A stretch of 64,000 bases of DNA from Streptomyces sp. XD-27 (GTDB lineage Bacteria > Actinomycetota > Actinomycetes > Streptomycetales > Streptomycetaceae). The translations under genes were made by a program, and so were the position numbers. The DNA is taken from the NCBI RefSeq assembly GCF_030553055.1, contig NZ_CP130713.1, positions 6,696,001-6,760,000 of the forward strand, given 5' to 3'. Below the pieces are notes generated by a model, which saw nothing but the letters and a program-made list of their open reading frames with translations, did no database searches and had not been told where the DNA came from. Positions 22,541 to 35,651 of this stretch are shown piece after piece (position 1 is the first letter of the stretch; each line of letters begins with the position of its first letter).

Positions 22541-22984
22541 GTGGCCGCCCGTAACAAGGCCCGCAAGCGCGCTTTCCAGATCCTGTTCGAAGCCGATCAG
22601 CGCGGTTGCTCCGTGCAGACCGTGCTCGCGGACTGGATCCGGCTCGCCCGGACCGACGACCGGCAGCCGCCGGTCACCGAGTACACGATGCAGCTGGTCG
22701 AGGGCTATGCGCAGCACACGGCCCGGATCGACGAGCTGCTGGCCACCTATGCGGTGGGCTGGACGCTGGACCGGATGCCGGTGGTGGACCGCAACGTCCT
22801 CCGGCTCGGCGCGTACGAGCTGATCTGGGAGGACGGCACGCCGGACGCGGTGGTGATCGACGAGGCGGTGCAGCTCGCCAAGGAGTTCTCCACCGACGAC
22901 TCTCCGGCCTTCGTCAACGGCCTGCTGGGCCGGCTCAAGGAGCTCAAGCCGGGGCTGCGCCGCGATCAGCCGGAGCAGTCGTAA
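22541..22984 (+). CDS. nusB: Transcription antitermination factor NusB
   Basis: The 147-residue all-helical protein has the NusB N-terminus ARNKARKRAFQILFEADQRG and conserved segments WTLDRMPVVDRNVLRLGAYEL and VIDEAVQLAKEFSTDDSPAFVNGLL. It binds boxA with NusE for rRNA antitermination. It follows efp by two bases and is convergent with bldD. Confidence 0.94.
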   Translation: MAARNKARKRAFQILFEADQRGCSVQTVLADWIRLARTDDRQPPVTEYTMQLVEGYAQHTARIDELLATYAVGWTLDRMPVVDRNVLRLGAYELIWEDGTPDAVVIDEAVQLAKEFSTDDSPAFVNGLLGRLKELKPGLRRDQPEQS

Positions 22985-23000
22985 CCCAAGCCCAACACGC

Positions 23001-23033
23001 CGGGCCCGGAGCGCAGAGCGCGCACCGGGCCCG
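23001..23033. terminator. Possible terminator between nusB and bldD
   Basis: CGGGCCCG occurs at 23001-23008 and again at 23026-23033, able to pair across a GC-rich 17-base loop. It lies 16 bases after nusB and before the convergent bldD end. Confidence 0.45.
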
Positions 23034-23161
23034 TTCGCGCGCCCGGCCCGCTTCCGGCGCCCGGCCCGTTCGCGCCGGAAAGCCGCCGGGGGCGGCGGAA
23101 CCCCTTGGCTCCGACGCCCCCGGCGGCACGTTTCTGCAGGTAGGAATGGGTGGGTGGACGC

Positions 23162-23662
23162 CTAAACGTCCTCATGCTGGACCGCGCGACGCGCGTCCGC
23201 GCCGAGCACGCCCCAGCTGATCAGCTGCTCGGTCAGCACCGAAGGCGACTGGTCGTAGATCACGGCCAGCGTGCGCAGGTCGTCCTGGCGGATCGACAGC
23301 ACCTTGCCGTTGTAGTCCCCGCGCTGGCTCTGGATCGTCGCCGCGTATCGCTGCAGCGGGCCCGCCTTCTCGGCCGGAACATGGGCCAGGCGCTCAAGGT
23401 CCAGCACCAGCTTCGGCGGGGGCTCGGCGGCCCCGCCCGGAGTGGTGCCGGGCAGCAGCTCCTGCACCGGGACGCCGTAGAAATCGGCCAGCTCGGCAAG
23501 GCGCTGCACGGTCACGGCACGGTCGCCGCGCTCGTAGGAACCGACCACCACGGCCTTCCAGCGGCCCTGGGACTTCTCCTCGACACCGTGAAGGGAGAGG
23601 CCCTGCTGGGTGCGGATGGCACGGAGCTTGGCTCCGAGCTGTTTGGCGTATTCGCTGGACAT
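23162..23662 (-). CDS. bldD: Developmental transcription regulator BldD
   Basis: The 166-residue protein is the c-di-GMP-responsive repressor that holds back sporulation genes during vegetative growth. It has an N-terminal XRE-type helix-turn-helix (LGAKLRAIRTQQGLSLHGVE, SYERGDRAVTVQRLAEL). Its C-terminal domain carries the c-di-GMP signature RGD (residues 114-116), eight residues, then RQDD (125-128), all intact. ATG 23662 (SSEYAKQLGAKL) is the family start; the frame is open 19 codons further but without support. The upstream region holds repeated CACTGTG elements that resemble BldD-box cores, consistent with known autoregulation. Confidence 0.97.
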   Translation of the reverse strand: MSSEYAKQLGAKLRAIRTQQGLSLHGVEEKSQGRWKAVVVGSYERGDRAVTVQRLAELADFYGVPVQELLPGTTPGGAAEPPPKLVLDLERLAHVPAEKAGPLQRYAATIQSQRGDYNGKVLSIRQDDLRTLAVIYDQSPSVLTEQLISWGVLGADARRAVQHEDV

Positions 23663-23683
23663 AAAGCTCCCCGGACGAGACTG

Positions 23684-23746
23684 GTAACTCACTGTGAGGT
23701 TACGCAGCGTAATCTCCATTCGTCAAGCCGAATGAACCTCACTGTG
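23684..23746. promoter_or_regulatory. Repeated CTCACTGTG elements upstream of bldD (possible BldD operators)
   Basis: CTCACTGTG is present at 23688-23696 (extended to the palindrome CTCACTGTGAG) and at 23738-23746, 50 bases apart. Both contain the CNCWGNG core of the published BldD consensus, but the outer positions do not match. A weaker TACTGTGA lies at 23787-23794. Autoregulation of bldD is known; binding at these exact sites is inferred. Confidence 0.45.
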
Positions 23747-23810
23747 CGCCGTCAGGGGTGATGCCGGCGCTCCCGGTTGACCCTGCTACTGTGAATGGCG
23801 CAATTCCGAC

Positions 23811-24451
<641 letters not shown>

Positions 24452-24462
24452 CGCCCCCGTGT

Positions 24463-24490
24463 ACGGCCCCGGTATCCGCTCGGGGGCCGT
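24463..24490 (+). terminator. Hairpin after pyrR (possible terminator or attenuator)
   Basis: ACGGCCCC (24463-24470) pairs with GGGGCCGT (24483-24490), starting 11 bases after the pyrR stop. It may reduce transcription into pyrB. Confidence 0.4.
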
Positions 24491-24519
24491 GCCGGCGCCT
24501 GCCCGCCCCTTGCCCCAGC

Positions 24520-24556
24520 GCGACCTCCCCCAGCGCGACCGCTGGGAGGTGCCCCC
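24520..24556. repeat. Dispersed hairpin repeat, copy 2 (pyrR-pyrB gap)
   Basis: On the complementary strand this shares TGGGGGCACCTCCCAGC and GCTGGGGGAG with the copy at 19023-19056, with a different loop. The stem is ACCTCC/GGAGGT and CAGC/GCTG around a six-base loop. Confidence 0.6.
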
Positions 24557-24608
24557 AGCGGTGCCCCCAGAGGCGCCCCCGGAAGTGCCCCCAGGGATGC
24601 CCCCAAGC
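24549..24608. repeat. 12-bp tandem repeat, five imperfect units
   Basis: Units starting at 24549, 24561, 24573, 24585 and 24597 follow the pattern RYGCCCCCRGNN (GTGCCCCCAGCG, GTGCCCCCAGAG, and so on). The array grows out of the right arm of the dispersed hairpin repeat and ends 32 bases before pyrB. Confidence 0.7.
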
Positions 24609-24640
24609 CCCGCCACCCGCCTCACCCACGGAGTAACCGG

Positions 24641-25663
24641 ATGAAGCGCCACCTCATCTCGGCCGCCGACCTCACCCGCGACGACGCCGTCCTGATCCTC
24701 GACACCGCCGAGGAACTGGCCCGGCTCGCGGACCGGCCGATCAAGAAGCTGCCCACCCTGCGCGGCCGCACCGTCGTCAACCTCTTCTTCGAGGACTCGA
24801 CCCGCACCCGCATCTCCTTCGAGGCCGCCGCCAAGCGGCTCTCCGCCGACGTCATCAACTTCTCCGCCAAGGGCTCCTCGGTCTCCAAGGGCGAGTCCCT
24901 GAAGGACACCGCGCTCACCCTGGAGGCGATGGGCGCCGACGCCGTCGTCATCCGGCACCACGACTCCGGCGCCCCGCACCGGCTCGCCACCTCCGGCTGG
25001 ATCGGCGGCTCGGTCGTCAACGCCGGCGACGGCACCCACGAGCACCCCACCCAGGCGCTGCTCGACGCCTTCACCATGCGCCGGCGACTCGTCGGCATCG
25101 AGGCCGGCGCGGGCCACGACCTGTCCGGCCGCCGCATCACCATCGTCGGCGACGTCCTGCACAGCCGGGTCGCCCGCTCCAACGTGCTCCTGCTGAACAC
25201 CCTCGGCGCCGAGGTGACCCTGGTCGCCCCGCCCACCCTGGTCCCGGTCGGCGTCGAGAACTGGCCCTGCGAGGTCAGCTACGACCTGGACGCGGTCCTG
25301 GCCAAGTCCGACGCCGTCATGATGCTGCGGGTCCAGCGCGAGCGGATGAACGCGGCCTTCTTCCCCACCGAGCGCGAGTACGCGCGCCGGTACGGCCTGG
25401 ACGGCGACCGCATGGCCCGGATGCCCGAGCACGCCATCGTCATGCACCCCGGCCCGATGAACCGCGGCATGGAGATCACCGCCGAGGTCGCCGACTCCCC
25501 GCGCTGCACCGCCGTGGAGCAGGTCGCCAACGGCGTCAGCATCCGCATGGCCGTCCTCTACCTGCTTCTCAGCGGCGCCGAGCTGCCGGCCCACCCGTCG
25601 CCCGCCACCACCCTCAGCGGAGGCGCTGCGCGCCCCGCCGCTGATTCCGCGACCACCGCCTGA
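24641..25663 (+). CDS. pyrB: Aspartate carbamoyltransferase catalytic subunit
   Basis: The 340-residue enzyme makes carbamoyl-aspartate, the committed step of pyrimidine synthesis. It shows the carbamoyl-phosphate loop [19 protein letters not shown], the SKGESLKD loop, [30 protein letters not shown] and [13 protein letters not shown] short Ala/Pro-rich tail follows the conserved domain. It is followed 17 bases later by pyrC. Confidence 0.96.
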   Translation: MKRHLISAADLTRDDAVLILDTAEELARLADRPIKKLPTLRGRTVVNLFFEDSTRTRISFEAAAKRLSADVINFSAKGSSVSKGESLKDTALTLEAMGADAVVIRHHDSGAPHRLATSGWIGGSVVNAGDGTHEHPTQALLDAFTMRRRLVGIEAGAGHDLSGRRITIVGDVLHSRVARSNVLLLNTLGAEVTLVAPPTLVPVGVENWPCEVSYDLDAVLAKSDAVMMLRVQRERMNAAFFPTEREYARRYGLDGDRMARMPEHAIVMHPGPMNRGMEITAEVADSPRCTAVEQVANGVSIRMAVLYLLLSGAELPAHPSPATTLSGGAARPAADSATTA

Positions 25664-25680
25664 CGTACGGAGATCCCACC

Positions 25681-26969
25681 ATGAGCAAGACCCTGATCCG
25701 CGGCGCCCAGGTCCTCGGCGGCGACCCGCAGGACGTCCTCGTCGACGGCGAGACCATCGCGGCCGTCGGCCCCGCACTGGAGGCCCCGAGGGCGCCACCG
25801 TCATCGAGGCCGAGGGCCGGATCCTGCTGCCCGGCCTCGTCGACCTCCACACCCACCTGCGCGAGCCCGGCCGCGAGGACTCCGAGACCGTCCTGACCGG
25901 CACCAAGGCCGCCGCCGTCGGCGGCTACACCGCCGTCCACGCCATGGCCAACACCTTCCCCGTCGCCGACACCGCGGGCGTCGTGGAGCAGGTCTGGCGG
26001 CTCGGCAAGGAGTCCGGCTACTGCGACGTCCAGCCCGTCGGCGCCGTCACCGTCGGCCTGGAGGGCAAGAAGCTCGCCGAGCTCGGCGCGATGCACGACT
26101 CCGCCGCCGGCGTCCGGGTCTTCTCCGACGACGGCAAGTGCGTGGACGACGCGGTGATCATGCGGCGGGCGCTGGAGTACGTGAAGGCGTTCGACGGCGT
26201 CATCGCCCAGCACGCCCAGGAGCCCCGGCTCACCGAGGGCGCCCAGATGAACGAGGGCATCGTCTCCGCCGAACTGGGTCTGGCCGGCTGGCCCGCCGTC
26301 GCCGAGGAGTCGATCATCGCGCGCGACGTGCTGCTCGCCGCCCACGTCGGCTCCCGGGTGCACATCTGCCACCTGTCCACGGCCGGCTCCGTCGAGATCG
26401 TCCGCTGGGCCAAGTCCAAGGGCTGGCACGTCACCGCCGAGGTCACCCCGCACCACCTGCTCCTCACCGACGAGCTGGTGCGCTCCTACGACCCCGTCTA
26501 CAAGGTGAACCCGCCGCTGCGCACCGAGGCCGACGTGATGGCCCTGCGCGAGGCCCTCGCCGACGGCACCATCGACTGCGTCGCCACCGACCACGCCCCG
26601 CACCCGCACGAGGACAAGGACTGCGAGTGGGGCGCCGCCGCCATGGGCATGGTGGGCCTGGAGACCGCGCTCTCCGTCGTCCAGCACACCATGGTGGACA
26701 CCGGCCTGCTGGACTGGGCCCAGATCGCGGACCGGATGTCCTTCCGCCCCGCCGCCATCGGCCGCCTCGACGGCCACGGCCGCCCCGTCGCCGCCGGAGA
26801 GCCCGCCAACCTCACCCTGGTGGATCCGGCATACCGTGGTGTGGTGAACCCCGCGGGCTTCGCCTCCCGCAGCCGCAACACCCCCTACCGGGGCCTGGAG
26901 CTGCCGGGCCGCGTGACGCACACCTTCCTGCGGGGCCGGGCCACGGTCGTAGACGGGAAGCTGACGTGA
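25681..26969 (+). pseudogene. pyrC: Dihydroorotase, interrupted by an apparent one-base deletion
   Basis: The N-terminus ([21 protein letters not shown]) is read from ATG 25681 in frame 1. After LEA the frame changes: the conserved continuation [20 protein letters not shown] is found from 25788 in frame 0 and runs to the stop at 26969. One base missing in the CCCC run 25784-25787 explains it; restored, the protein is 429 residues, the normal length. The metal site is present ([33 protein letters not shown]), so nothing else looks decayed. As written, frame 1 ends at 25896. This is either a sequencing error or a recent null mutation. Confidence 0.85.
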
Positions 26970-27550
26970 CACCTTTCATCACTCTGGCGGCGGAGCGCGA
27001 GTCCCAGGAGGTCACCGACTGGGCCGCGCGGCTCGGCTGGGTCGTCGGCCTGCTCCTCCTCATCGGCCTCGTCTACTGGCTGATGCGCGAGGGCTGGAAG
27101 TGGCGCGGCACGCTCCAGAGCGACCTGCCCGAGCTGCCCGAACCCCCCGCCGACCCCGGCCCCGCCCGGCTGACCGCGGCCGGCCGCTACCACGGCTCCA
27201 CCACCGCCGGCCAGTGGCTGGACCGGATCGTCGCCCACGGCCTCGGCACCCGCAGCCGGGCCGAACTCACCCTGACGGACCAGGGCCTGGCCGTCGCACG
27301 GCCAGGCGCCCGCGACTTCTTCGTCCCCGCCGACGCACTGCGCGGCGCCCGGCTCGACAAGGGCATCGCGGGCAAGGTCCTCACCGAGGGCGGACTGTTG
27401 GTGATCACCTGGCGCCACGGCGACAAGCTGATCGACTCCGGCTTCCGCTTCGACCACGCCGCCGAGCACCCCGCGTGGGTCGCGGCCATCGACCCCCTCA
27501 CCGGCGACAACGCCGTCGCCGTACAGCACGACCAGGAAGGCCAACGATGA
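26966..27550 (+). CDS. Conserved membrane protein of the actinobacterial pyr operon
   Basis: The 194-residue protein has one N-terminal membrane helix ([18 protein letters not shown]) and a soluble domain ([57 protein letters not shown]) that looks like a PH-type beta-barrel. A membrane protein is found at this place, between pyrC and carA, in mycobacteria too, so a link to pyrimidine synthesis is likely but unproven. The GTG at 26966 overlaps the pyrC stop; the end overlaps the putative carA start region. Confidence 0.72.
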   Translation: MTPFITLAAERESQEVTDWAARLGWVVGLLLLIGLVYWLMREGWKWRGTLQSDLPELPEPPADPGPARLTAAGRYHGSTTAGQWLDRIVAHGLGTRSRAELTLTDQGLAVARPGARDFFVPADALRGARLDKGIAGKVLTEGGLLVITWRHGDKLIDSGFRFDHAAEHPAWVAAIDPLTGDNAVAVQHDQEGQR

Positions 27551-27632
27551 CGACCTCCACCCCGGGGCCAGGACCCCCGCCGTACTCGTCCTGGAGGACG
27601 GTCGCACCTTCCGTGGCCGCGCCTACGGGGCC

Positions 27633-28677
27633 GTGGGGGAGACCTTCGGCGAGGCGGTGTTCTCCACCGGCATGACCGGCTACCAGGAGACCCTCACCGA
27701 CCCGTCGTACCACCGGCAGGTGGTCGTCATGACCGCCCCGCACGTCGGCAACACCGGCGTCAACGACGAGGACCCGGAGTCCAAGCGCATCTGGGTCTCC
27801 GGCTACGTCGTCCGCGACCCCGCCCGCGTGCCGTCCAACTGGCGCGCCCGCCGCTCCCTCGACGACGAGCTCGCCGCCCAGGGCGTCGTCGGCATCAGCG
27901 GCATCGACACCCGCGCGCTCACCCGCCACCTGCGCGAACGCGGCGCCATGCGGGTGGGCATCTTCTCCGGCGCGGCCGTCGCCGACGACGCGGCCATGCT
28001 CGCCAAGGTGCAGGCATCCCCGCAGATGAAGGGCGCCGACCTCAGCGGCGAGGTCGCCACCCTCGAGCCGTACGTGGTCCCGGCCATCGGAGAGAAGCGT
28101 TTCACCGTCGCCGCCATCGACCTCGGCATCAAGGGCATGACCCCGCACCGGATGGCCGAGCGCGGCATCGAGGTGCACGTGCTGCCCGCCTCCGCGACCA
28201 TCGACGACGTGTACGCGGTCCAGCCCGACGGCGTGTTCTTCTCCAACGGACCCGGTGACCCGGCCACCGCCGACCACCCGGTCTCCGTCATGCGCGGCGT
28301 GCTGGAGCGCAAGACCCCGCTCTTCGGTATCTGCTTCGGCAACCAGATCCTCGGCCGCGCCCTGGGCTTCGGCACGTACAAGCTCAAGTACGGCCACCGC
28401 GGCATCAACCAGCCGGTGCAGGACCGCACCACCGGCAAGGTCGAGATCACCGCGCACAACCACGGCTTCGCCGTCGACGCCCCGCTCGACGGTCCCACCG
28501 AGTCCCCCTACGGCCGGGTCGAGGTCTCCCACGTCTGCCTCAACGACGACGTGGTCGAGGGTCTGCAGTGCCTCGACGTCCCCGCTTTCAGCGTCCAGTA
28601 CCACCCCGAAGCCGCCGCAGGTCCGCACGACGCCGCGTACCTGTTCGACCGCTTCGTCTCCCTGATGGAGGGCCAGC

Positions 28678-28685
<8 letters not shown>
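27633..28685 (+). CDS. carA: Carbamoyl-phosphate synthase small chain; true start likely 27547 across a frameshift
   Basis: The intact frame covers 350 residues: the N-terminal domain ([20 protein letters not shown]) and the class I glutamine amidotransferase domain with Cys in [13 protein letters not shown] and His/Glu in [11 protein letters not shown]. The conserved first strand ([20 protein letters not shown]) is encoded just upstream in the same frame but has no ATG or GTG. The natural ATG at 27547 (MTTST...) is one frame off. One missing base in the C/G run 27560-27567 would join them. The gene overlaps carB by eight bases. It supplies ammonia from glutamine to CarB. Confidence 0.9.
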
Positions 28686-31989
<3,304 letters not shown>

Positions 31990-31996
31990 GGTGAGC

Positions 31997-32024
31997 GAGG
32001 GGGGCACCGTCCGGTGCCCCCCTC
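31997..32024 (+). terminator. Hairpin between carB and pyrD
   Basis: Perfect 12-bp arms (31997-32008 and 32013-32024, GAGGGGGGCACC and its complement) with a four-base loop begin eight bases after carB and end 39 bases before pyrD. It may lower pyrD-pyrF expression relative to carB. Confidence 0.6.
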
Positions 32025-32063
32025 CTCATGAGCCCCCCGTTCCCGCGCGCAGAAAGCTTCCGC

Positions 32064-33168
<1,105 letters not shown>

Positions 33169-33172
<4 letters not shown>

Positions 33173-34017
33173 CCTCCCAGGAGTCCCGGCAGCCCTTCGG
33201 CGCGCGGCTGCGCGCCGCCATGGACACCCGCGGGCCGCTGTGCGTCGGCATCGACCCGCATGCCTCCCTGCTGACCGACTGGGGGCTGAACGACGACATC
33301 GCGGGCCTGGAGCGCTTCACCCACACCGTCGTCGAGGCGCTGGCCGGGCGGGTCGCGGTCCTCAAGCCGCAGTCCGCGTTCTTCGAGCGCTTCGGCTCCC
33401 GCGGCATCGCCGTCCTGGAGCGCGCCGTCGCCGACGCCCGCGACGCCGGAGCACTGGTGCTCATGGACGCCAAGCGCGGCGACATCGGCTCCACCATGGC
33501 CGCGTACGCCGCGACCTACCTCGACCCGGCGAGCCCGCTGTTCTCCGACGCCGTCACGGTCAGCCCGTACCTGGGCTTCGGCTCGCTGCGCCCGGCGCTG
33601 GACCTGGCGCGGGAGAGCGGCGCGGGCGTCTTCGTCCTCGCCCTGACCTCCAACCCGGAGGGCGCCGAGGTACAGCACGCGGTACGGGCCGACGGCGCGT
33701 CCGTCGCCGCCACCATGCTGGACCACCTGCGGGCGGAGAACGCCGACGCCGCCCCCCTCGGTTCGTACGGGGCGGTCGTCGGCGCCACGCTGGGCGAGCT
33801 GTCCCGCTACGACCTGGCGATCAACGGACCGCTGCTCGCCCCCGGCATCGGGGCGCAGGGCGCGACCCCCGCCGATCTGCCCGCGGTCTTCGGTGCCGCG
33901 GTCCGGGACGTCGTGCCGAGCGTCAGCCGCGGGGTGCTGCGGTACGGCCCCGATGCGCCCGCGCTGATCGAAGCGGCGGAGCGATTCGCCGACGATGTGC
34001 GCGCGGCGGTCGGCTGA
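33169..34017 (+). CDS. pyrF: Orotidine 5'-phosphate decarboxylase (type 2)
   Basis: The 282-residue enzyme makes UMP, the last step of the pathway. The catalytic motif [21 protein letters not shown] is intact, with the N-terminal [28 protein letters not shown] and the phosphate region [14 protein letters not shown] typical of the actinobacterial/type 2 group. ATG 33169 overlaps the pyrD stop. Two hairpin terminators follow. Confidence 0.95.
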
Positions 34018-34027
34018 CCCTGTCGCA

Positions 34028-34051
34028 CGGGCCGGGCAACCCGGCCGTTTT
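34028..34051 (+). terminator. Terminator 1 after pyrF
   Basis: GGCCGGG (34030-34036) pairs with CCCGGCC (34040-34046), followed by a G and TTTT. It begins 10 bases after the pyrF stop. Confidence 0.7.
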
Positions 34052-34069
34052 GCCCCGGAAAGTCCGCGG

Positions 34070-34104
34070 AAAGTCCAGGTCGATCGAGTCTGACCTGGAC
34101 TTTT
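34070..34104 (+). terminator. Terminator 2 after pyrF
   Basis: A perfect 12-bp stem (34070-34081, AAAGTCCAGGTC, and 34092-34103) ends in TTTT. It is a classic intrinsic terminator, unusually AT-rich for this genome, in tandem with the one just upstream. Confidence 0.8.
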
Positions 34105-34254
34105 CGTCTGTTCTCGCTGACTGGAGCGGCGTCTGCCGCTAGTCTCCGTGACGAGCGGTCGTGCAAGCGCGTTGCGCGTTGCTCCCCAGGTGAGGGGCGA
34201 CTAGGTTCCTCACCGGTCCATATCCGACAGTTCGACATCCGAGGTGACGTAGGC

Positions 34255-34578
34255 GTGGCTCTTCCGCCCCTTACCCCTGAACAGCGCGCAGCCGCGCTCG
34301 AAAAGGCCGCCGCGGCTCGCCGGGAGCGCGCCGAGGTCAAGAATCGGCTCAAGCACTCCGGCGCCTCTCTGCACGAGGTCATCAAGCAGGGCCAGGAGAA
34401 CGATGTCATCGGCAAGATGAAGGTGAGCGCTCTGCTCGAGTCGCTGCCGGGCGTCGGCAAGGTCCGCGCCAAGCAGATCATGGAGCGGCTCGGCATCTCC
34501 GAGAGCCGTCGCGTGCGCGGTCTGGGCTCCAACCAGATCGCCTCGCTGGAGCGTGAGTTCGGCGGCGGCGCCGCCTGA
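34255..34578 (+). CDS. ihf: Actinobacterial integration host factor sIHF
   Basis: The 107-residue nucleoid-associated protein has a basic N-terminal helix (EQRAAALEKAAAARRERAEVK), then a helix-two-turn-helix DNA-binding core with SLPGVGKVRAKQIMERLGIS and SRRVRGLGSNQ. It binds DNA non-specifically and affects topology, development and antibiotic production in Streptomyces. It is unrelated to E. coli IHF. The GTG start has GAGGTGA upstream. Its position between pyrF and gmk is conserved. Confidence 0.95.
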   Translation: MALPPLTPEQRAAALEKAAAARRERAEVKNRLKHSGASLHEVIKQGQENDVIGKMKVSALLESLPGVGKVRAKQIMERLGISESRRVRGLGSNQIASLEREFGGGAA

Positions 34579-34638
34579 CGGGTCCCGGTCCTCCCGGGAG
34601 CGTTACCAGGCACTCCCGGGAACCTGGATAATCGCTGC

Positions 34639-35238
34639 ATGAGTACTACGGTCTCCCGGGGGACGGCCACCCCCGTCCCTCCGGCCAGACGCCCGCGGCT
34701 GACCGTGCTCTCCGGCCCCTCCGGGGTCGGCAAGAGCACGGTCGTCGCGCATCTGCGCAAGGCACACCCCGAGGTCTGGCTCTCGGTCTCCGCCACCACC
34801 CGCAAGCCGCGACCCGGCGAGCGGGACGGCGTCCAGTACCACTTCGTCGACGACGAGGTCTTCGACAAGCTCATCGCCAACGGCGAGCTGCTGGAGTGGG
34901 CCGAGTTCGCGGGCAACCGCTACGGCACCCCGCGGGAGGCGGTCCAGCAGCGGCTGGAGAAGGGCGAGCCGGTCCTGCTGGAGATCGACCTGCAGGGCGC
35001 CCGGCAGGTCCGCGCGTCCATGCCGGAGGCGCAGCTGGTCTTCCTCGCCCCGCCCAGCTGGGAGGAGCTGGTCCGCCGGCTCACCGGCCGGGGGACCGAG
35101 TCGCCCGACGTCATCGAGCGGCGGTTGGCGGCCGCGAAGATCGAACTGGCCGCGGAGCCGGAGTTCGATGAGACTCTGGTCAACACCTCCGTCGAGGACG
35201 TAGCAGCCGAGCTGCTAGCCTTGATGGGAATTGCATGA
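34639..35238 (+). CDS. gmk: Guanylate kinase
   Basis: The 199-residue enzyme phosphorylates GMP. It has Walker [17 protein letters not shown], the GMP-binding segment [33 protein letters not shown] and [11 protein letters not shown]. The first 20 residues are a variable extension before the P-loop. rpoZ begins 34 bases after the stop. Confidence 0.95.
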   Translation: MSTTVSRGTATPVPPARRPRLTVLSGPSGVGKSTVVAHLRKAHPEVWLSVSATTRKPRPGERDGVQYHFVDDEVFDKLIANGELLEWAEFAGNRYGTPREAVQQRLEKGEPVLLEIDLQGARQVRASMPEAQLVFLAPPSWEELVRRLTGRGTESPDVIERRLAAAKIELAAEPEFDETLVNTSVEDVAAELLALMGIA

Positions 35239-35272
35239 TCTTTACTCCCCATTCGGAAGGCGAAGGCAGAGA

Positions 35273-35545
35273 GTGTCCTCTTCCATCACCGCGCCCGAGG
35301 GCATCATCAACCCGCCGATTGATGAGCTGCTTGAAGCGACGGACTCGAAGTACAGCCTCGTGATCTACGCCGCCAAGCGGGCGCGCCAGATCAACGCGTA
35401 CTACTCGCAGCTCGGCGAGGGCCTGCTGGAGTACGTCGGTCCGCTTGTGGACACCCACGTCCACGAGAAGCCGCTGTCCATCTCGCTGCGCGAGATCAAC
35501 GCCGGTCTGCTGACCTCCGAGGCCGTGGAGAGCCCGGCTCAGTAA
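35273..35545 (+). CDS. rpoZ: RNA polymerase omega subunit
   Basis: The 90-residue protein has the omega signature [21 protein letters not shown] and [16 protein letters not shown]. It aids RNA polymerase assembly and, in Streptomyces, is needed for normal development. The GTG at 35273 has a GGAAGG-type site upstream and gives the usual length; the frame is open upstream to 35231 without conservation. Confidence 0.95.
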   Translation: MSSSITAPEGIINPPIDELLEATDSKYSLVIYAAKRARQINAYYSQLGEGLLEYVGPLVDTHVHEKPLSISLREINAGLLTSEAVESPAQ

Positions 35546-35562
35546 TCGGTGGTTATCTTCAT

Positions 35563-35595
35563 CACGGGCCCGGCAGCACAGCTGCCGGGCCCGTG
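35563..35595 (+). terminator. Terminator after rpoZ
   Basis: Perfect 15-bp arms (35563-35577, CACGGGCCCGGCAGC, and 35581-35595) with a three-base loop, 17 bases after the rpoZ stop. Confidence 0.8.
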
Positions 35596-35651
35596 GTGTG
35601 TCATGGATGTGCGGGAGCACGAGTACACACGACGGCGTGGGAGAACGAGCG

